Shown: positions 1 to 8,484, counted from the first letter of the stretch. The stretch: DNA of 39,546 nucleotides from Acidobacteriaceae bacterium UBA1307 (GCA_002307235.1 DBTV01000049.1:1-39546); one strand, 5' to 3'. Numbers and translations are program-made. Notes: generated by a model from the letters alone, not told the origin.

Positions 1-75
<75 letters not shown>

Positions 76-80
76 TTCAT

Positions 81-109
81 AGTGTAGCAAGGCTTTCCGA
101 ATGGGTCAA
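81..109 (-). promoter_or_regulatory. Probable sigma-70 promoter of the initiator tRNA
   Basis: On the minus strand TTGACC (109-104) is followed after 17 bp by TACACT (86-81). The mature tRNA begins only 5 nt after the -10 box, so transcription would start at or within a base or two of the mature 5' end. This is seen by inspection only. Confidence 0.55.
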
Positions 110-211
110 TGCGTTCTGACTTATAGTTTGTCGTGAGCCTCACTTTAGGTTGATCCAGTAAACTTGCCAGATACGAGTTGTATAGCAAAGCCTTAAGCGA
201 GGAAGCTGCGA

Positions 212-1645
212 ATGTCCCCTTTATATATTTCTGTTCTGCTTGTCATTGTTGTGGTTCTGCTCTCGGTTGCCATCAGTCGGGCACTGCGCGTGAAAACCAC
301 GGCGGACTATCTGGTGGCCGGTCGTTCCCTGCCAGCCTTCGTGTTGGTGCTGACGCTGCTGACCAGTTGGATCGGCGCCGGTTCCCTGTTTGCCGGTGCG
401 GAAAACGCCTACAAGAATGGCTTTGCCGCGCTTTGGCAACCAGCCGGCGGCTGGCTCGGTCTGCTGCTGATCTACTTCATCGCGCCCCGTGCGCGGAAGT
501 TTGCCCAGTTCACGCTGCCCGATCTGCTGGAGGCTCGCTATAACCAGGTGGCGCGCGTGCTTGGCACCATCGCCATTCTCTTCGCCTACGTGGGCATTAC
601 CAGCTATCAGTTTCGCGGTGGCGGCGACGTGCTGCATCTGATCTTTCCCGAGGTGATTTCGCCGCAGATGGGTACTTACATCATCGCGGCCTTCGTCATT
701 CTCACTACGGCGCTGGCCGGCATGTCGAGCGTGGCTTATATGGACGCGGCCATCGGCTCGCTGGTGACGGTGATCTGCATTCTGGCTGCGCCGATTCTCT
801 TCTTCAAGTCTGGTGGCTGGGCGGGCCTGCACGCCGCGCTGCCGGAGTCGCACTTTCAGGTCTTCGGCAATCTGACGCCGCTGCATGCGATGGAGTTTCT
901 GGTGCCCACCATGTTGCTGATGCTCGGCAATCAGGTGATGTACCAGAAGTTCTTCTCGGCCCGCTCGGAGCGCGACGCCAAGCTGTCGGTGGTGGGCTGG
1001 ATCGTCGGCACGGTTGTTCTTGAGACGCTGATCGTCTCCATTGCCATCTTTGGCTCGGCGTTGTTCCCGACCGGCGAAGCGGCGCTGCACCCGCGCGAGA
1101 TCATTCCCTACACGGCCCGCCACGGGCTGCCCGCGCTGATGGGCGCGCTGCTGCTCGGCGCGGTCTTTGCCAAGGTTATCTCGACGGCCTCGAACTATCT
1201 GTTCTCCCCGGCCACCAACCTGATCAACGACGTCTTCGTGCGCTACATCGCTCCCAAGGCCACGCAGAAGCATGTGCTGGTTTTTTCGCGCCTGGCCGTC
1301 GTTTTTCTCGGAATCTGGGCGCTCTATCAGGCGGTCTTTGCCGAGAGCATTCTGCAGAAGATGCTCTGGGCCTACACCATCTATTCGGCGGCGCTGACGC
1401 CGGTGGTGCTGGCGGCCTTTTATTCGAAGCGTGTCACGGCCTGGGGCGCGGTGGCCGCCATCGGCTCGGGCACGGTGGTGACCCTGGTCTGGGATCTGCC
1501 AGCGGTGCGTGCGGTCTTTCCGTCGATCATCGCCCAGCGCGAGGCCATCTTCCCTGCCCTGTTCGCCTCGGTGGCGGCCATGGTTCTGGTCAGCCTCGTG
1601 ACGGCGAAGCCGAGAGCGGAGCAGCTCGAAAAGCTCTCCGAATAA
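212..1645 (+). CDS. Sodium:solute symporter family (SSS) permease
   Basis: A 477-residue integral membrane protein, the usual SSS length (about 450-550). It begins with a transmembrane helix at about residues 5-22, followed by the family-typical YLVAGRSLP stretch and a glycine-rich TSWIGAGSLFAG segment of the second helix. About twelve to thirteen hydrophobic segments follow, as expected for the LeuT-like fold with Na+-driven uptake across the inner membrane. The start is the ATG directly before the first helix; alternative upstream starts are in another frame. The substrate cannot be assigned: SSS members carry sugars, proline, pantothenate, acetate or others, and no neighbouring catabolic gene helps. 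It stands alone between two tRNAs and ends before a strong hairpin. Confidence 0.85.
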   Translation: MSPLYISVLLVIVVVLLSVAISRALRVKTTADYLVAGRSLPAFVLVLTLLTSWIGAGSLFAGAENAYKNGFAALWQPAGGWLGLLLIYFIAPRARKFAQFTLPDLLEARYNQVARVLGTIAILFAYVGITSYQFRGGGDVLHLIFPEVISPQMGTYIIAAFVILTTALAGMSSVAYMDAAIGSLVTVICILAAPILFFKSGGWAGLHAALPESHFQVFGNLTPLHAMEFLVPTMLLMLGNQVMYQKFFSARSERDAKLSVVGWIVGTVVLETLIVSIAIFGSALFPTGEAALHPREIIPYTARHGLPALMGALLLGAVFAKVISTASNYLFSPATNLINDVFVRYIAPKATQKHVLVFSRLAVVFLGIWALYQAVFAESILQKMLWAYTIYSAALTPVVLAAFYSKRVTAWGAVAAIGSGTVVTLVWDLPAVRAVFPSIIAQREAIFPALFASVAAMVLVSLVTAKPRAEQLEKLSE

Positions 1646-1670
1646 CCTCTGATGAATCATGGTTTTGTAC

Positions 1671-1709
1671 CGCAAAATCCACAGCGTTTCCAGCGCTGTG
1701 GATTTTGTG
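1671..1709 (+). terminator. Hairpin terminator after the symporter
   Basis: Arms 1671-1686 and 1694-1709 pair over 16 positions with a single G-T wobble, around a 7-nt loop. The stem carries A4 on the left and T4 on the right, so it can act on either strand. It lies 26 bp after the symporter stop. Confidence 0.7.
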
Positions 1710-1987
1710 CGTTTGGTGTCTATTCCTTTTCGACACAAATATTTAACAGGTTAAGAATATCCACAGAAGACGAGTTTTGCACTTTAGGTTGTGCAAACGA
1801 TGGGGCGGCCACGGGATCTTTTTTGCCTTATTTCCAGGGCATCTTCGGGGTACGAAGAAAGGCCCGGAAAATGGCCCGGCGTGCAGAATTGTTTTGTGTA
1901 CGGGGCATTGGCGCAGGAAAAAACTGCCGGAATAAGGCTCAAGCAAGAATCTGGTGCGAGCGAAGAGCGAGCGTCTGCTCCATGCAA
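1710..1987. other. Intergenic stretch between symporter terminator and tRNA-Ser
   Basis: No gene supported. Short open frames occur on both strands but have no ribosome site, no recognisable family and mixed composition. I see no repeat or regulatory signal here. Confidence 0.5.
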
Positions 1988-2077
1988 TGGCGGAGAGGGT
2001 GAGATTCGAACTCACGGTACCCTCACGAGCACGACGGTTTTCAAGACCGTTGCCTTAAACCACTCGGCCACCTCTCC
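1988..2077 (-). tRNA. tRNA-Ser (TGA)
   Basis: A class II tRNA on the minus strand. Acceptor GGAGAGG (2077-2071) pairs with CCTCTCC (1998-1992), the D arm reads GCCGAGTGG, the anticodon loop is CTTGAAA with anticodon TGA, a long variable arm follows, and the T loop is GTTCGAATC. The discriminator is G at 1991 and CCA is encoded at 1990-1988. All serine identity features are present. Confidence 0.96.
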
Positions 2078-2097
2078 GCGGGGTGGGACTGGAAATT

Positions 2098-2125
2098 ATT
2101 GTACGTGAAGCGCGCCGGATTGCAG
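2098..2125 (-). promoter_or_regulatory. Possible promoter of tRNA-Ser
   Basis: On the minus strand a good -10 box TACAAT (2103-2098) is preceded by a weak -35 CTGCAA (2125-2120) at 16 bp. Transcription would start about 13 nt before the tRNA. Confidence 0.4.
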
Positions 2126-2176
2126 ACAAGAAAAGCTCGTGCCCGCGCAGAGGTTTTCCCCACGCGGGCACGGTGG

Positions 2177-3085
2177 TTACTGCGCGGCCTTCTGCGCGCC
2201 GAGCATCGATTCGAGAACCTGGTCGGAGACCTGGGCGACGGCCGAGGGCGAGTGCGCCAGAAACAGCGTATTCGTCTTGTCGTTTTCGCCGATCGATTTG
2301 AGCGTGTCGAAGTATTGGGTGACGAGCACGAGTTGCATCACCTCCTTGGCGCTGGCGCCCTCAACGGCGCGCTGGAAGCCCTCGACCGAGGTCTGCAGGC
2401 CTTCGATGATCGCCTTGCGCTGGTTGGCGATGCCCTGGCCTTGCAGAGCCTTGCTTTCGGCTTCGGCCTCGGCCTTTTTCACGACGAGGATCTTTTCCGC
2501 CTCGCCGCGCGCTGCTGCCGCCACCTGCTCGCGCTGCGCGGCGTTGATGTCGTTCATCGCCGATTTGACCTTCTGATCGGGCACGATGTCGGTGACCAGC
2601 ACGTTGACGATCTCGTAGCCGAAGGCGGACATGTCAGCGTCGAGCTCGCTTTTGACGGCGGCGGCAATCGACGACTGGCTGGCAAAGACCTCATCGAGAG
2701 TCATGCCCGGCACGTGGCCCAGAATCACCTGCTCGACATAGCTCTTGATCTGCGCCACCGGGTCCGAGAGCTTGTAGAAGGCGTCGTAGATCTTCTCGGG
2801 ACGGACGCGGTTCTGCACCGAGATGGGGATGGTGACGAAGACGTTGTCCTTGGTCTTGGTCTCCATCGTCAGGGTGATCTGGTTGACGCGCAGGCTGACG
2901 AGGCCTGCGACGGCGTCGAAGTAGGGCACCTTCCAGTTCAGGCCCGGATCGGCCACGCGCAGAAACTTGCCGAAGCGGGTGATGATGGCCACCTCGGCGG
3001 TGCGCACGGTGAAGAAGCTGCCCAGGATCAGCGACAGCACAAAGATGACGACGACTGCCAGCAGGACGAGCAACAGCGAACTCAT
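2177..3085 (-). CDS. SPFH/Band 7 (stomatin/prohibitin) membrane protein
   Basis: A 302-residue protein. An N-terminal membrane anchor (residues 3-25) is followed by an SPFH domain (about 26-190) with the family-typical VRTAEVAIITRFGKF start and the NVLVTDIVPDQKVKSAMNDI end. A charged Ala/Glu coiled coil follows (about 190-250). SPFH proteins form membrane cages or scaffolds that organise membrane microdomains and modulate proteases such as FtsH; the specific role here is unknown. The frame stays open upstream, but the chosen ATG follows an AGGAG site about 6 nt away and sits directly before the anchor. No NfeD partner gene is adjacent, so it is an orphan SPFH gene, divergent from the DUF503 gene. 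Confidence 0.88.
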   Translation of the reverse strand: MSSLLLVLLAVVVIFVLSLILGSFFTVRTAEVAIITRFGKFLRVADPGLNWKVPYFDAVAGLVSLRVNQITLTMETKTKDNVFVTIPISVQNRVRPEKIYDAFYKLSDPVAQIKSYVEQVILGHVPGMTLDEVFASQSSIAAAVKSELDADMSAFGYEIVNVLVTDIVPDQKVKSAMNDINAAQREQVAAAARGEAEKILVVKKAEAEAESKALQGQGIANQRKAIIEGLQTSVEGFQRAVEGASAKEVMQLVLVTQYFDTLKSIGENDKTNTLFLAHSPSAVAQVSDQVLESMLGAQKAAQ

Positions 3086-3263
3086 GGAAAAACTCCTCTG
3101 CTGCCCGTGTTGCAGCAACGTAGGGGGCAGCAAAGCAACAATACGCCTGGGCAGGGGCGCGGGTGCCGCCATGTGGTACCAGATAAAACACCTGAAATGC
3201 GAGAAAAAACCGGATGAATATCGGAAAACTGGCTTACACTGGCCGAGAATTTCCCTTTTGCCT

Positions 3264-3569
3264 ATGCTCGTTGCCCAATTAACGCTTGAAATTCGCATTG
3301 AACGCGCGCAGTCGCTCAAGGACCGCCGTCAGGTGGTGCGCTCGCTCAAGGATCAGCTCCGGCAGGACTTCAACATTTCGATTGCCGAACTGGATGAAGC
3401 TACCGTCTGGCAGTCGGCCACGCTGGGGGTGGTGGCCGTTTCGCGTTCGCGCGATTATCTGCACGGGCTGATCGAGGAGGTGGAGCGGGCCGCCCAGCGC
3501 ATCGCCATGGAACGCGGCGCGCTGGTGGGCGACTCCTTCTGGCACTATCTGGAAGATAGCGGGGAGTGA
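3264..3569 (+). CDS. DUF503 (YlxP-like) protein
   Basis: A 101-residue protein matching the DUF503 family by length and pattern: an N-terminal strand VAQLTLEIRI, then the basic helix SLKDRRQVVRSLKDQL, then NISIAELD and the C-terminal helix with conserved acidic and arginine residues. In many bacteria ylxP lies near nusA/infB/rbfA and is linked with ribosome maturation, but its biochemical role is not settled; here it is isolated. The frame stays open upstream; ATG at 3264 gives the family's standard N-terminus. It converges on the exonuclease gene with a 19-bp gap. Confidence 0.85.
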   Translation: MLVAQLTLEIRIERAQSLKDRRQVVRSLKDQLRQDFNISIAELDEATVWQSATLGVVAVSRSRDYLHGLIEEVERAAQRIAMERGALVGDSFWHYLEDSGE

Positions 3570-3588
3570 GGCGGGAGTGCGCGCCCGC

Positions 3589-4146
3589 CTACGGTAGCGA
3601 GCAGATGTGTTTATTCGGGCTGCGGAGCAAGTCTTGCATGCCAATGCGGCGCTGTTCGAGGGCCATGGCCAGCACCTGACCGGCGACGCGGGCATCCTCA
3701 AGGGCGTCGTGGGCCTTGTAGCCGATGCCGAAGATGCGGGCCAGGGTCGGCAGCTTGTGGTTCGGCAGCTCGGGCCAGGTGGCGCGCGCAATGCGGCAGG
3801 TGTCGATCCAGCGGCCATAGCGCAGCTCGGGCAGCCCGCTCTTGGCGCAGGCCAGAGCCATGGCGGCGCGGTCAAAGTCGGTGTGGCTGGCAACGGCGGC
3901 GCCGGTCAAAAAACGCTCGACCTCGGGCAGAACCTCGGCCCAGCGCGGCGCTCCGGCCACCGTCGCCGGACTGATGCCGTGCAACTGCACGTTGAAGGCG
4001 CCGAACTCTTCCTCGGGATCGACGAGTGACTGCCAGCTTGCGGTCATCCGGCCGCCGGTAAAGGCGGCGATGCCGATCTGGCAGATGCTGCCGCGCGAGG
4101 CGTTGGCGGTTTCCACGTCAACCACACAATAGTCGAAGGCGCTCAC
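3589..4146 (-). CDS. DnaQ-like (DEDDh) 3'-5' exonuclease
   Basis: A 185-residue RNase T/DnaQ-superfamily exonuclease. Exo I is at residues 10-12 (VDVET, Asp10 and Glu12). Exo II contains Asp92 in HTDFD. Exo III is HDALED with His146 and Asp151, making it the DEDDh type. Such free-standing domains act in DNA proofreading or repair, or in RNA trimming; substrate cannot be told from sequence. The start is GTG, and the start and the stop of the upstream carbonic anhydrase overlap as GTGA, with GGAGGG just before it, so translation is coupled. The C-terminus (about 165-185) is a short extension without a recognised domain. Confidence 0.85.
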   Translation of the reverse strand: MSAFDYCVVDVETANASRGSICQIGIAAFTGGRMTASWQSLVDPEEEFGAFNVQLHGISPATVAGAPRWAEVLPEVERFLTGAAVASHTDFDRAAMALACAKSGLPELRYGRWIDTCRIARATWPELPNHKLPTLARIFGIGYKAHDALEDARVAGQVLAMALEQRRIGMQDLLRSPNKHICSLP

Positions 4147-4658
4147 TTGCCCTCCGCGAGGAAGGCGTCGATGTAGTCGAGATAGTCGGAGGCGAACTTG
4201 CGGATGAAGGCGAGGCTCTCTTCGCCGAGTTCGCGGCGCTGCTTGGCCGGGACGCCGGCCCAGAGGGTGTGCGGCGGCACGATGGTGTTTTCCGGGACGA
4301 CCGCGCCGGCGGCGACGATGGAGCCGGTGCCGATCTGCGCGCCATTCAGGATCACCGCGCCCATGCCAACCAGCACGTTGTCTTCGATGGTGCAGCCGTG
4401 GACGGTGGCGTTGTGGCCGATGGTGACCCAGTCGCCGACGATGACCGGGCAGGTGCCGCGCTGGCCGTGGAGCACGGCGCAGTCCTGCACATTCGAGCAG
4501 GCACCGAGCCGGATCGCATTCACGTCGCCGCGCAGCACGGCGTTCATCCAGACCGAAGAGCGTTCGCCGAGAACCACATCGCCGATCACCTGGGCGGAGC
4601 TGTCCACAAACGAACCGGCGGCAAGCTGGGGCAAAGTGCCCCGAAAAGGACGAATCAT
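4143..4658 (-). CDS. Gamma-carbonic anhydrase-like hexapeptide protein (YrdA/CaiE/PaaY type)
   Basis: A 171-residue left-handed beta-helix protein with hexapeptide repeats through about residues 15-140 and a C-terminal helix. The metal-ligand histidines of the gamma class are visible: His64 (VLHGQ), His82 and His87 (IGHNATVHG), the last two with the five-residue spacing of the Cam enzyme. Bacterial YrdA/PaaY-type members bind Zn or Fe and may hydrate CO2 or hydrolyse thioesters; activity is often low or unknown. I chose the ATG at 4658 because AGGAGAT precedes it by about 8 nt; an in-frame upstream ATG (4691) would add 11 residues. It is the first gene of a two-gene unit with the exonuclease. 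Confidence 0.87.
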   Translation of the reverse strand: MIRPFRGTLPQLAAGSFVDSSAQVIGDVVLGERSSVWMNAVLRGDVNAIRLGACSNVQDCAVLHGQRGTCPVIVGDWVTIGHNATVHGCTIEDNVLVGMGAVILNGAQIGTGSIVAAGAVVPENTIVPPHTLWAGVPAKQRRELGEESLAFIRKFASDYLDYIDAFLAEGK

Positions 4659-5145
4659 TGAAAAGATCTCCTGCTCTTCAGGGTAAAACATGCCGGTGCG
4701 CGGGCAGAGGAGATGGGGTGCACTGAAAATGGGGCAAAAGGGCAAAAGAAAACCTGCCGCCAAAAAAGTTCCGAAAAAAGCGGCGGAGAAAGTATTGCAA
4801 TGTGGTATAAGTGGCTGGTTCGTGAAGGAGTTTGTCGTAAAAGGCTCATTTCTGGGAGGATGGCGGGACAAGGTAACCACGATGGTTAACTTGTTGAGCA
4901 ACAGAAGACAGAGAGAAGAAATCGCGAGCTTTTTCGCGGTGTCTCATTGCTGGTCAGAGGCGACAGGTGCCGTATTGTGTTGATTCAAAATGCAACGCGG
5001 CGGCTTTCTTGCCGGGAAATCTTTCAACGGTTATCTCTGTAGAAACTTTTGGTAACCATTTGAAATTAGGGCGAAGCTGTTGCGGGCAAGCTCAACTAGG
5101 GTATCCTTCTATATAGCCCTCAGGCAGGTTTGGAGGTGTATCAGT
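4659..5145. other. 487-bp gap upstream of rpsU
   Basis: A mostly non-coding, more AT-rich stretch between the divergent carbonic anhydrase and rpsU genes. A plus-strand open frame beginning at 4729 encodes a Lys/Ala-rich peptide but lacks a well-placed ribosome site and a recognisable family. Promoters of both flanking genes must lie here, but I could not single one out with confidence. Confidence 0.5.
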
Positions 5146-5343
5146 TTGGCAGAAGTTCGTGTGCAAGAAGGCGAGCCGCTCGAGAACGCATTGCGTCGGT
5201 TTAAGCGCAAGGTGCAGCAGGAAGACATTATCAAGGAAGTCAAGCGTCATTCCTACTACCTGAAGCCCGGCGAGAAGAAGCGTGTCAAGGCAGCTTTGGC
5301 CCGCAAGCGGAATCGCAAAAAGGCTCGTAAAGAGCAGGACTAA
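5146..5343 (+). CDS. rpsU: 30S ribosomal protein S21
   Basis: A 65-residue small basic protein with the S21 pattern: VRVQEGEPLENALRRFKR near the N-terminus, then a Lys/Arg-rich helix ending KKARKEQD. S21 binds the 30S platform near the 3' end of 16S rRNA and helps initiation. The start is TTG, chosen because GGAGGT lies about 8 nt upstream and the length then equals the family norm; a longer in-frame reading from 5080 would add 22 unlikely residues. A strong hairpin follows 32 bp after the stop. It stands alone, not in the rpsU-dnaG-rpoD arrangement of proteobacteria. Confidence 0.95.
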   Translation: MAEVRVQEGEPLENALRRFKRKVQQEDIIKEVKRHSYYLKPGEKKRVKAALARKRNRKKARKEQD

Positions 5344-5375
5344 CTCACTACCAGAACGCGACATGCATTATCCCA

Positions 5376-5403
5376 TTGGCTCCCGGATTTGTCCGGGAGC
5401 CAA
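5376..5403 (+). terminator. Hairpin after rpsU
   Basis: Perfect 12-bp stem (5376-5387 with 5392-5403) and a 4-nt loop. No T-run follows, so it may be a Rho-aided stop or an mRNA 3'-end stabiliser. Confidence 0.55.
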
Positions 5404-5671
5404 ATCAGAGAACAAAAGGGGACAAGCTGTCGCGATTCTTCGTTTTTGCTTGTTTTGAACGTCACCATTCAACGTTATTTTGGCGTTGTCGTGCTGTGGC
5501 ACTTTGAGCCGCCCTCAGGTTTATGGGGCAGGCTCTGTGCAGCCGCTTCTGATAGATATGTAGCGGCCCGGGCCCTTGTTGTGCATACGAAAGAAAACAG
5601 GGAACCGGGACCGGCAAAAGTTCCCGTGCTGGCCGATTTCGGTAAAGATCCCTGTTTCGGGGAAGCCGGAT
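5404..5671 (+). other. Leader of the zinc-ribbon gene with potential secondary structure
   Basis: With the rpsU hairpin this forms a 328-bp gap. A 9-bp pairing (5595-5603 with 5649-5657) encloses 45 nt that contain further GC-rich complementary bits, and it ends 14 nt before the zinc-ribbon ATG. This could be a structured 5' untranslated region. No known riboswitch class is recognised. Confidence 0.35.
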
Positions 5672-5992
5672 ATGGAATTTTCCGATCGTGTTTTGATTTG
5701 TGTGGACTGCGGTAAGGAATTTATCTTCACGGCAGGGGAACAGGTCTTTTTTCAAGATAAACAGTTTAAAAACGATCCGAAGCGTTGCAAACAATGCAAG
5801 GCGAAGCGCGCAAGAGGAACGTCCCGGGTACGCCCCGAGACTCGAACGACCTGTTCTGAATGCGGCGCTGAGACTACGGTTCCTTTTAAACCTACGCAAG
5901 GCCGTCCGGTACTATGCCGCTCCTGTTTCCAGAAGCAGCAGGGCCATCCGGAAGACCCTGCCCCGACAGAACTGCCGCACGTGGAAGCCTAG
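5672..5992 (+). CDS. Double zinc-ribbon protein
   Basis: A 106-residue protein with two treble-cysteine modules. Cys10/Cys13 with Cys39/Cys42 (KRCKQC) form one ribbon; Cys61/Cys64 with Cys82/Cys85 form the second. The first module, with the DCGKEF and FKNDPKRCKQC patterns, matches the 'probable zinc-binding' domain common in small bacterial proteins; the second looks like the CxxC ribbon of CxxCxxCC-type cold-shock-associated proteins. A nucleic-acid-binding role is plausible but unproven. The start is the ATG after a GGGGAAG site; a longer in-frame upstream reading would cross the structured leader. Its TAG stop overlaps the purD stop within the palindrome CTAG. Confidence 0.8.
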   Translation: MEFSDRVLICVDCGKEFIFTAGEQVFFQDKQFKNDPKRCKQCKAKRARGTSRVRPETRTTCSECGAETTVPFKPTQGRPVLCRSCFQKQQGHPEDPAPTELPHVEA

Positions 5993-7293
5993 CGCGTGGT
6001 GGTCGTGCGATTGACTGCCGCGCTTTTTTTCAGAGCGCGGTGGCCAATGTCACGCCGGAAGAAGATCCCTTCAAAGTGGATCCTGGCAAGCGTCGCATAG
6101 GCGCGGCCCAACGCTTCTTCAAGAGAGGCGGCAGTGGCAGTGACGCCAAGAACGCGGCCACCATCGGTGACCGTCTGGCCATCCTTGAGCGTGGTTCCAG
6201 AGTGGAAGATAACGGTATCATCGCCCTCTGCCGCTGCGTCAAGACCCGTAATCGGTAGACCCTTTACATAATTTCCCGGATAGCCCGCAGAACAGGCGAT
6301 GACGCAGGCCGCCGCGCCCGGTTTCCAGGACATCTCGATCGTATCGAGCGTGCCGTCGATCGAGGCCTCGAGGGCATCGACCAGATCGCTCTCAAGCCGG
6401 GTAAGGATCGCCTGCGTCTCCGGATCGCCGAAGCGCGCGTTGTACTCAAGCACCTGCGGGCCGCGCGGGCTCATCATCAGGCCGCAATAGAGAACGCCTT
6501 TGAAGGGCGCGCCCTCGGCGGCCATTCCCTTTACTGTCGGCTCGGCCACGTGGCGCAGAAGCCACTGCTTCATCTCATCGTCGAGCATGGCGTCGGTGGA
6601 GTAGACGCCCATGCCGCCGGTGTTCAGGCCCGTGTCGCCCTCGCCCACGCGCTTGTGGTCCTGCGAGGGAGCCAGCGGGGTCACATGCGCGCCGTCGCTC
6701 AGGCAGAGGAAGCTGAGTTCGTCGCCGGTCAGAAACTCCTCAACAACAATCTGATTGACCTTGGCGCCGAGCAGCGAACCATCGAAGAGTCCCCTGGCGG
6801 CGGCGATGGCCTCAGGTTTGGTCTCGCAGATCAGCACGCCCTTGCCCGCGGACAGCCCGTCAGCCTTGACGACGATCGGCTCGTGGAAGACGGCGAGGGT
6901 TTTTTCGATGGCGTTCGGGTCGGTGCAGATGGCGAAGTTGGCCGTCGGAATCTGGTGCCGCTGCATGAACTGCTTGGCGAAAATCTTGCTGGCTTCCAGT
7001 TGCGCGGCGGCCTTCGAGGGGCCGAAGGCGCGGATGCCGCGGGCTTCAAGCGCGTCGACGATGCCGAGCGAGAGCGGAACCTCGGGGCCGACGACGACCA
7101 GCGCGGGCTTTTCTGCTTCGGCCAGTCGCACCATCGCATCAATGCTTTTGACGTCGACCGGTACGCAGCGGCCGATCTGTGCCATGCCGCCGTTGCCCGG
7201 CGCGCAGACGATCTCACTCACGCGCTTGCTGCGCGCCACCGACCAGGCCAGCGCATGTTCGCGGCCTCCCGAACCCAACACCAGAACCTTCAT
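5989..7293 (-). CDS. purD: Phosphoribosylamine-glycine ligase (GAR synthetase)
   Basis: A 434-residue enzyme joining 5-phosphoribosylamine and glycine with ATP, step 2 of purine synthesis in the cytosol. The N-domain begins KVLVLGSGGREHALAW. The ATP-grasp part includes VVKADGLSAGKGV, the VVEEFLTGDELSF strand and the GGMGVYS loop. The metal and substrate segment YNARFGDPETQ is intact. Length fits the family (about 420-430). GGAGGAA lies 6 nt before the ATG; a longer reading would add 11 residues upstream. It follows ychF on the same strand after a 93-bp gap holding a REP-like hairpin. It is separate from other pur genes. Confidence 0.96.
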   Translation of the reverse strand: MKVLVLGSGGREHALAWSVARSKRVSEIVCAPGNGGMAQIGRCVPVDVKSIDAMVRLAEAEKPALVVVGPEVPLSLGIVDALEARGIRAFGPSKAAAQLEASKIFAKQFMQRHQIPTANFAICTDPNAIEKTLAVFHEPIVVKADGLSAGKGVLICETKPEAIAAARGLFDGSLLGAKVNQIVVEEFLTGDELSFLCLSDGAHVTPLAPSQDHKRVGEGDTGLNTGGMGVYSTDAMLDDEMKQWLLRHVAEPTVKGMAAEGAPFKGVLYCGLMMSPRGPQVLEYNARFGDPETQAILTRLESDLVDALEASIDGTLDTIEMSWKPGAAACVIACSAGYPGNYVKGLPITGLDAAAEGDDTVIFHSGTTLKDGQTVTDGGRVLGVTATAASLEEALGRAYATLARIHFEGIFFRRDIGHRALKKSAAVNRTTTTR

Positions 7294-7340
7294 CGAACAT
7301 TCCTCCGGGCCTGAAGACCCTGCCATCGTGAAGCCCCATT

Positions 7341-7360
7341 GGCACGGTTGAAGCCGTGCC
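7341..7360. repeat. REP-like hairpin between ychF and purD
   Basis: GGCACGG (7341-7347) and CCGTGCC (7354-7360) form a 7-bp stem with a 6-nt loop. The pattern resembles short intergenic palindromes I associate with Acidobacteria genomes. Only one clear copy is in this window. Confidence 0.45.
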
Positions 7361-7386
7361 CTTGCAGGGCGGCGCTGGCCGAGCGC

Positions 7387-8484
7387 CTAGACGTTGAACT
7401 TGAAGAAGAGGACATCGCCATCCTTGACGACGTACTCCTTGCCCTCGGAGCGGTAGAGGCCCTTTTCCTTGATGGCCTGTTCGGAGCCGAGTTTGAACAG
7501 ATCCTCGCAGTGGTAGGCCTCGGCGCGGATGAAGCCGCGCTCGAAATCCGTGTGGATGACGCCGGCTGCCTGTGGTGCCTTGGCGCCGTTCGGAATCGTC
7601 CAGGCGCGCACCTCGTCAGGGCCGGCGGTGAAGTAGGTGCTCAGGCCCAGCAACCGGTAGGCGGAGTGGATCAGCCGGTTCAGTCCCGGCTCGCTCAGGC
7701 CCATGTCGGCCAAAAACTCGACGCGCTCAGCCGGTTCCAGCAGAGAGATTTCTGCCTCCATGGCTCCGCTGATGCGAACCACCTGCGCGCCCTCTTCGGC
7801 GGCGCGCTTTTCCACGGCGGCGGTCCACTCATTGCCGTCCTTGAGGCCGGCCTCGTCGACGTTGGCCACGTAGAGCACGGGCTTGGCGGTGATGAGGAAC
7901 AGCTCGCGCGCGGCAATCTTTTCGTCGTCTTCAAGCTCGGCGGTGCGGGCAGGCCTGCCCGCTTCAAGGGTGGCGCGCAGTTTTTTGAGCGCCTCGAATT
8001 CGGCCTTGATCTTCGGGTCGGGCGAGACGCGGGCGGTCTTTTCAGACTTGGTCCAGCGCTTCTCGATGCTGTCCATGTCGGCCAGCATCAGCTCGGTGTT
8101 GATCACGTCGATGTCGCTGAGCGGGTTGACGCCACCCGCGACGTGGATCACATTGTCATCGGCGAAGCAGCGGACAACGTGGCAGATGGCGTCAGTCGCG
8201 CGGATGTGGCCGAGAAACTGGTTGCCGAGGCCCTCACCCTTGCTGGCGCCGGCGACCAGGCCGGCGATGTCGATGAATTCCATCGAGGTGGGCACGGTGC
8301 GCTTGGGCTTGAAGAGGTCGGCGATCTTGTCCAGTCGGGGATCGGGCACCGAAACCACGCCCACATTGGGGTCGATGGTGCAGAACGGGTAGTTCTCCGC
8401 CTGGGCCTTGGCTGCCGTCAGGGCGTTGAAGATGGTGCTTTTGCCGACGTTGGGCAAACCGACGATACCGCAATTGAGAGCCAT
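7387..8484 (-). CDS. ychF: Redox-regulated ATPase/GTPase YchF
   Basis: A 365-residue OBG-family P-loop protein. G1 is GLPNVGKST at residues 9-17 and G3 is DIAG at 72-75. The G4 position reads NVDE (208-211) instead of NKxD, the signature that gives YchF its preference for ATP. A C-terminal TGS domain ends with the family-typical GDVLFFKFNV. YchF binds the ribosome and takes part in translation quality and oxidative-stress response. All segments are intact and the length is standard. It lies upstream of purD on the same strand; 232 bp separate it from the Lrp gene. Confidence 0.96.
   Translation of the reverse strand: MALNCGIVGLPNVGKSTIFNALTAAKAQAENYPFCTIDPNVGVVSVPDPRLDKIADLFKPKRTVPTSMEFIDIAGLVAGASKGEGLGNQFLGHIRATDAICHVVRCFADDNVIHVAGGVNPLSDIDVINTELMLADMDSIEKRWTKSEKTARVSPDPKIKAEFEALKKLRATLEAGRPARTAELEDDEKIAARELFLITAKPVLYVANVDEAGLKDGNEWTAAVEKRAAEEGAQVVRISGAMEAEISLLEPAERVEFLADMGLSEPGLNRLIHSAYRLLGLSTYFTAGPDEVRAWTIPNGAKAPQAAGVIHTDFERGFIRAEAYHCEDLFKLGSEQAIKEKGLYRSEGKEYVVKDGDVLFFKFNV

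Noticed and set aside
221..1738. 505-codon minus-strand frame opposite the symporter
   Set aside because: Arg/His/Gln-rich composition typical of an antisense frame in GC-rich DNA; the plus strand encodes a clear transporter.
4729..4983. Small Lys/Ala-rich plus-strand frame upstream of rpsU
   Set aside because: No well-placed ribosome site and no known family; composition changes abruptly from Lys-rich to ordinary, as in chance frames.
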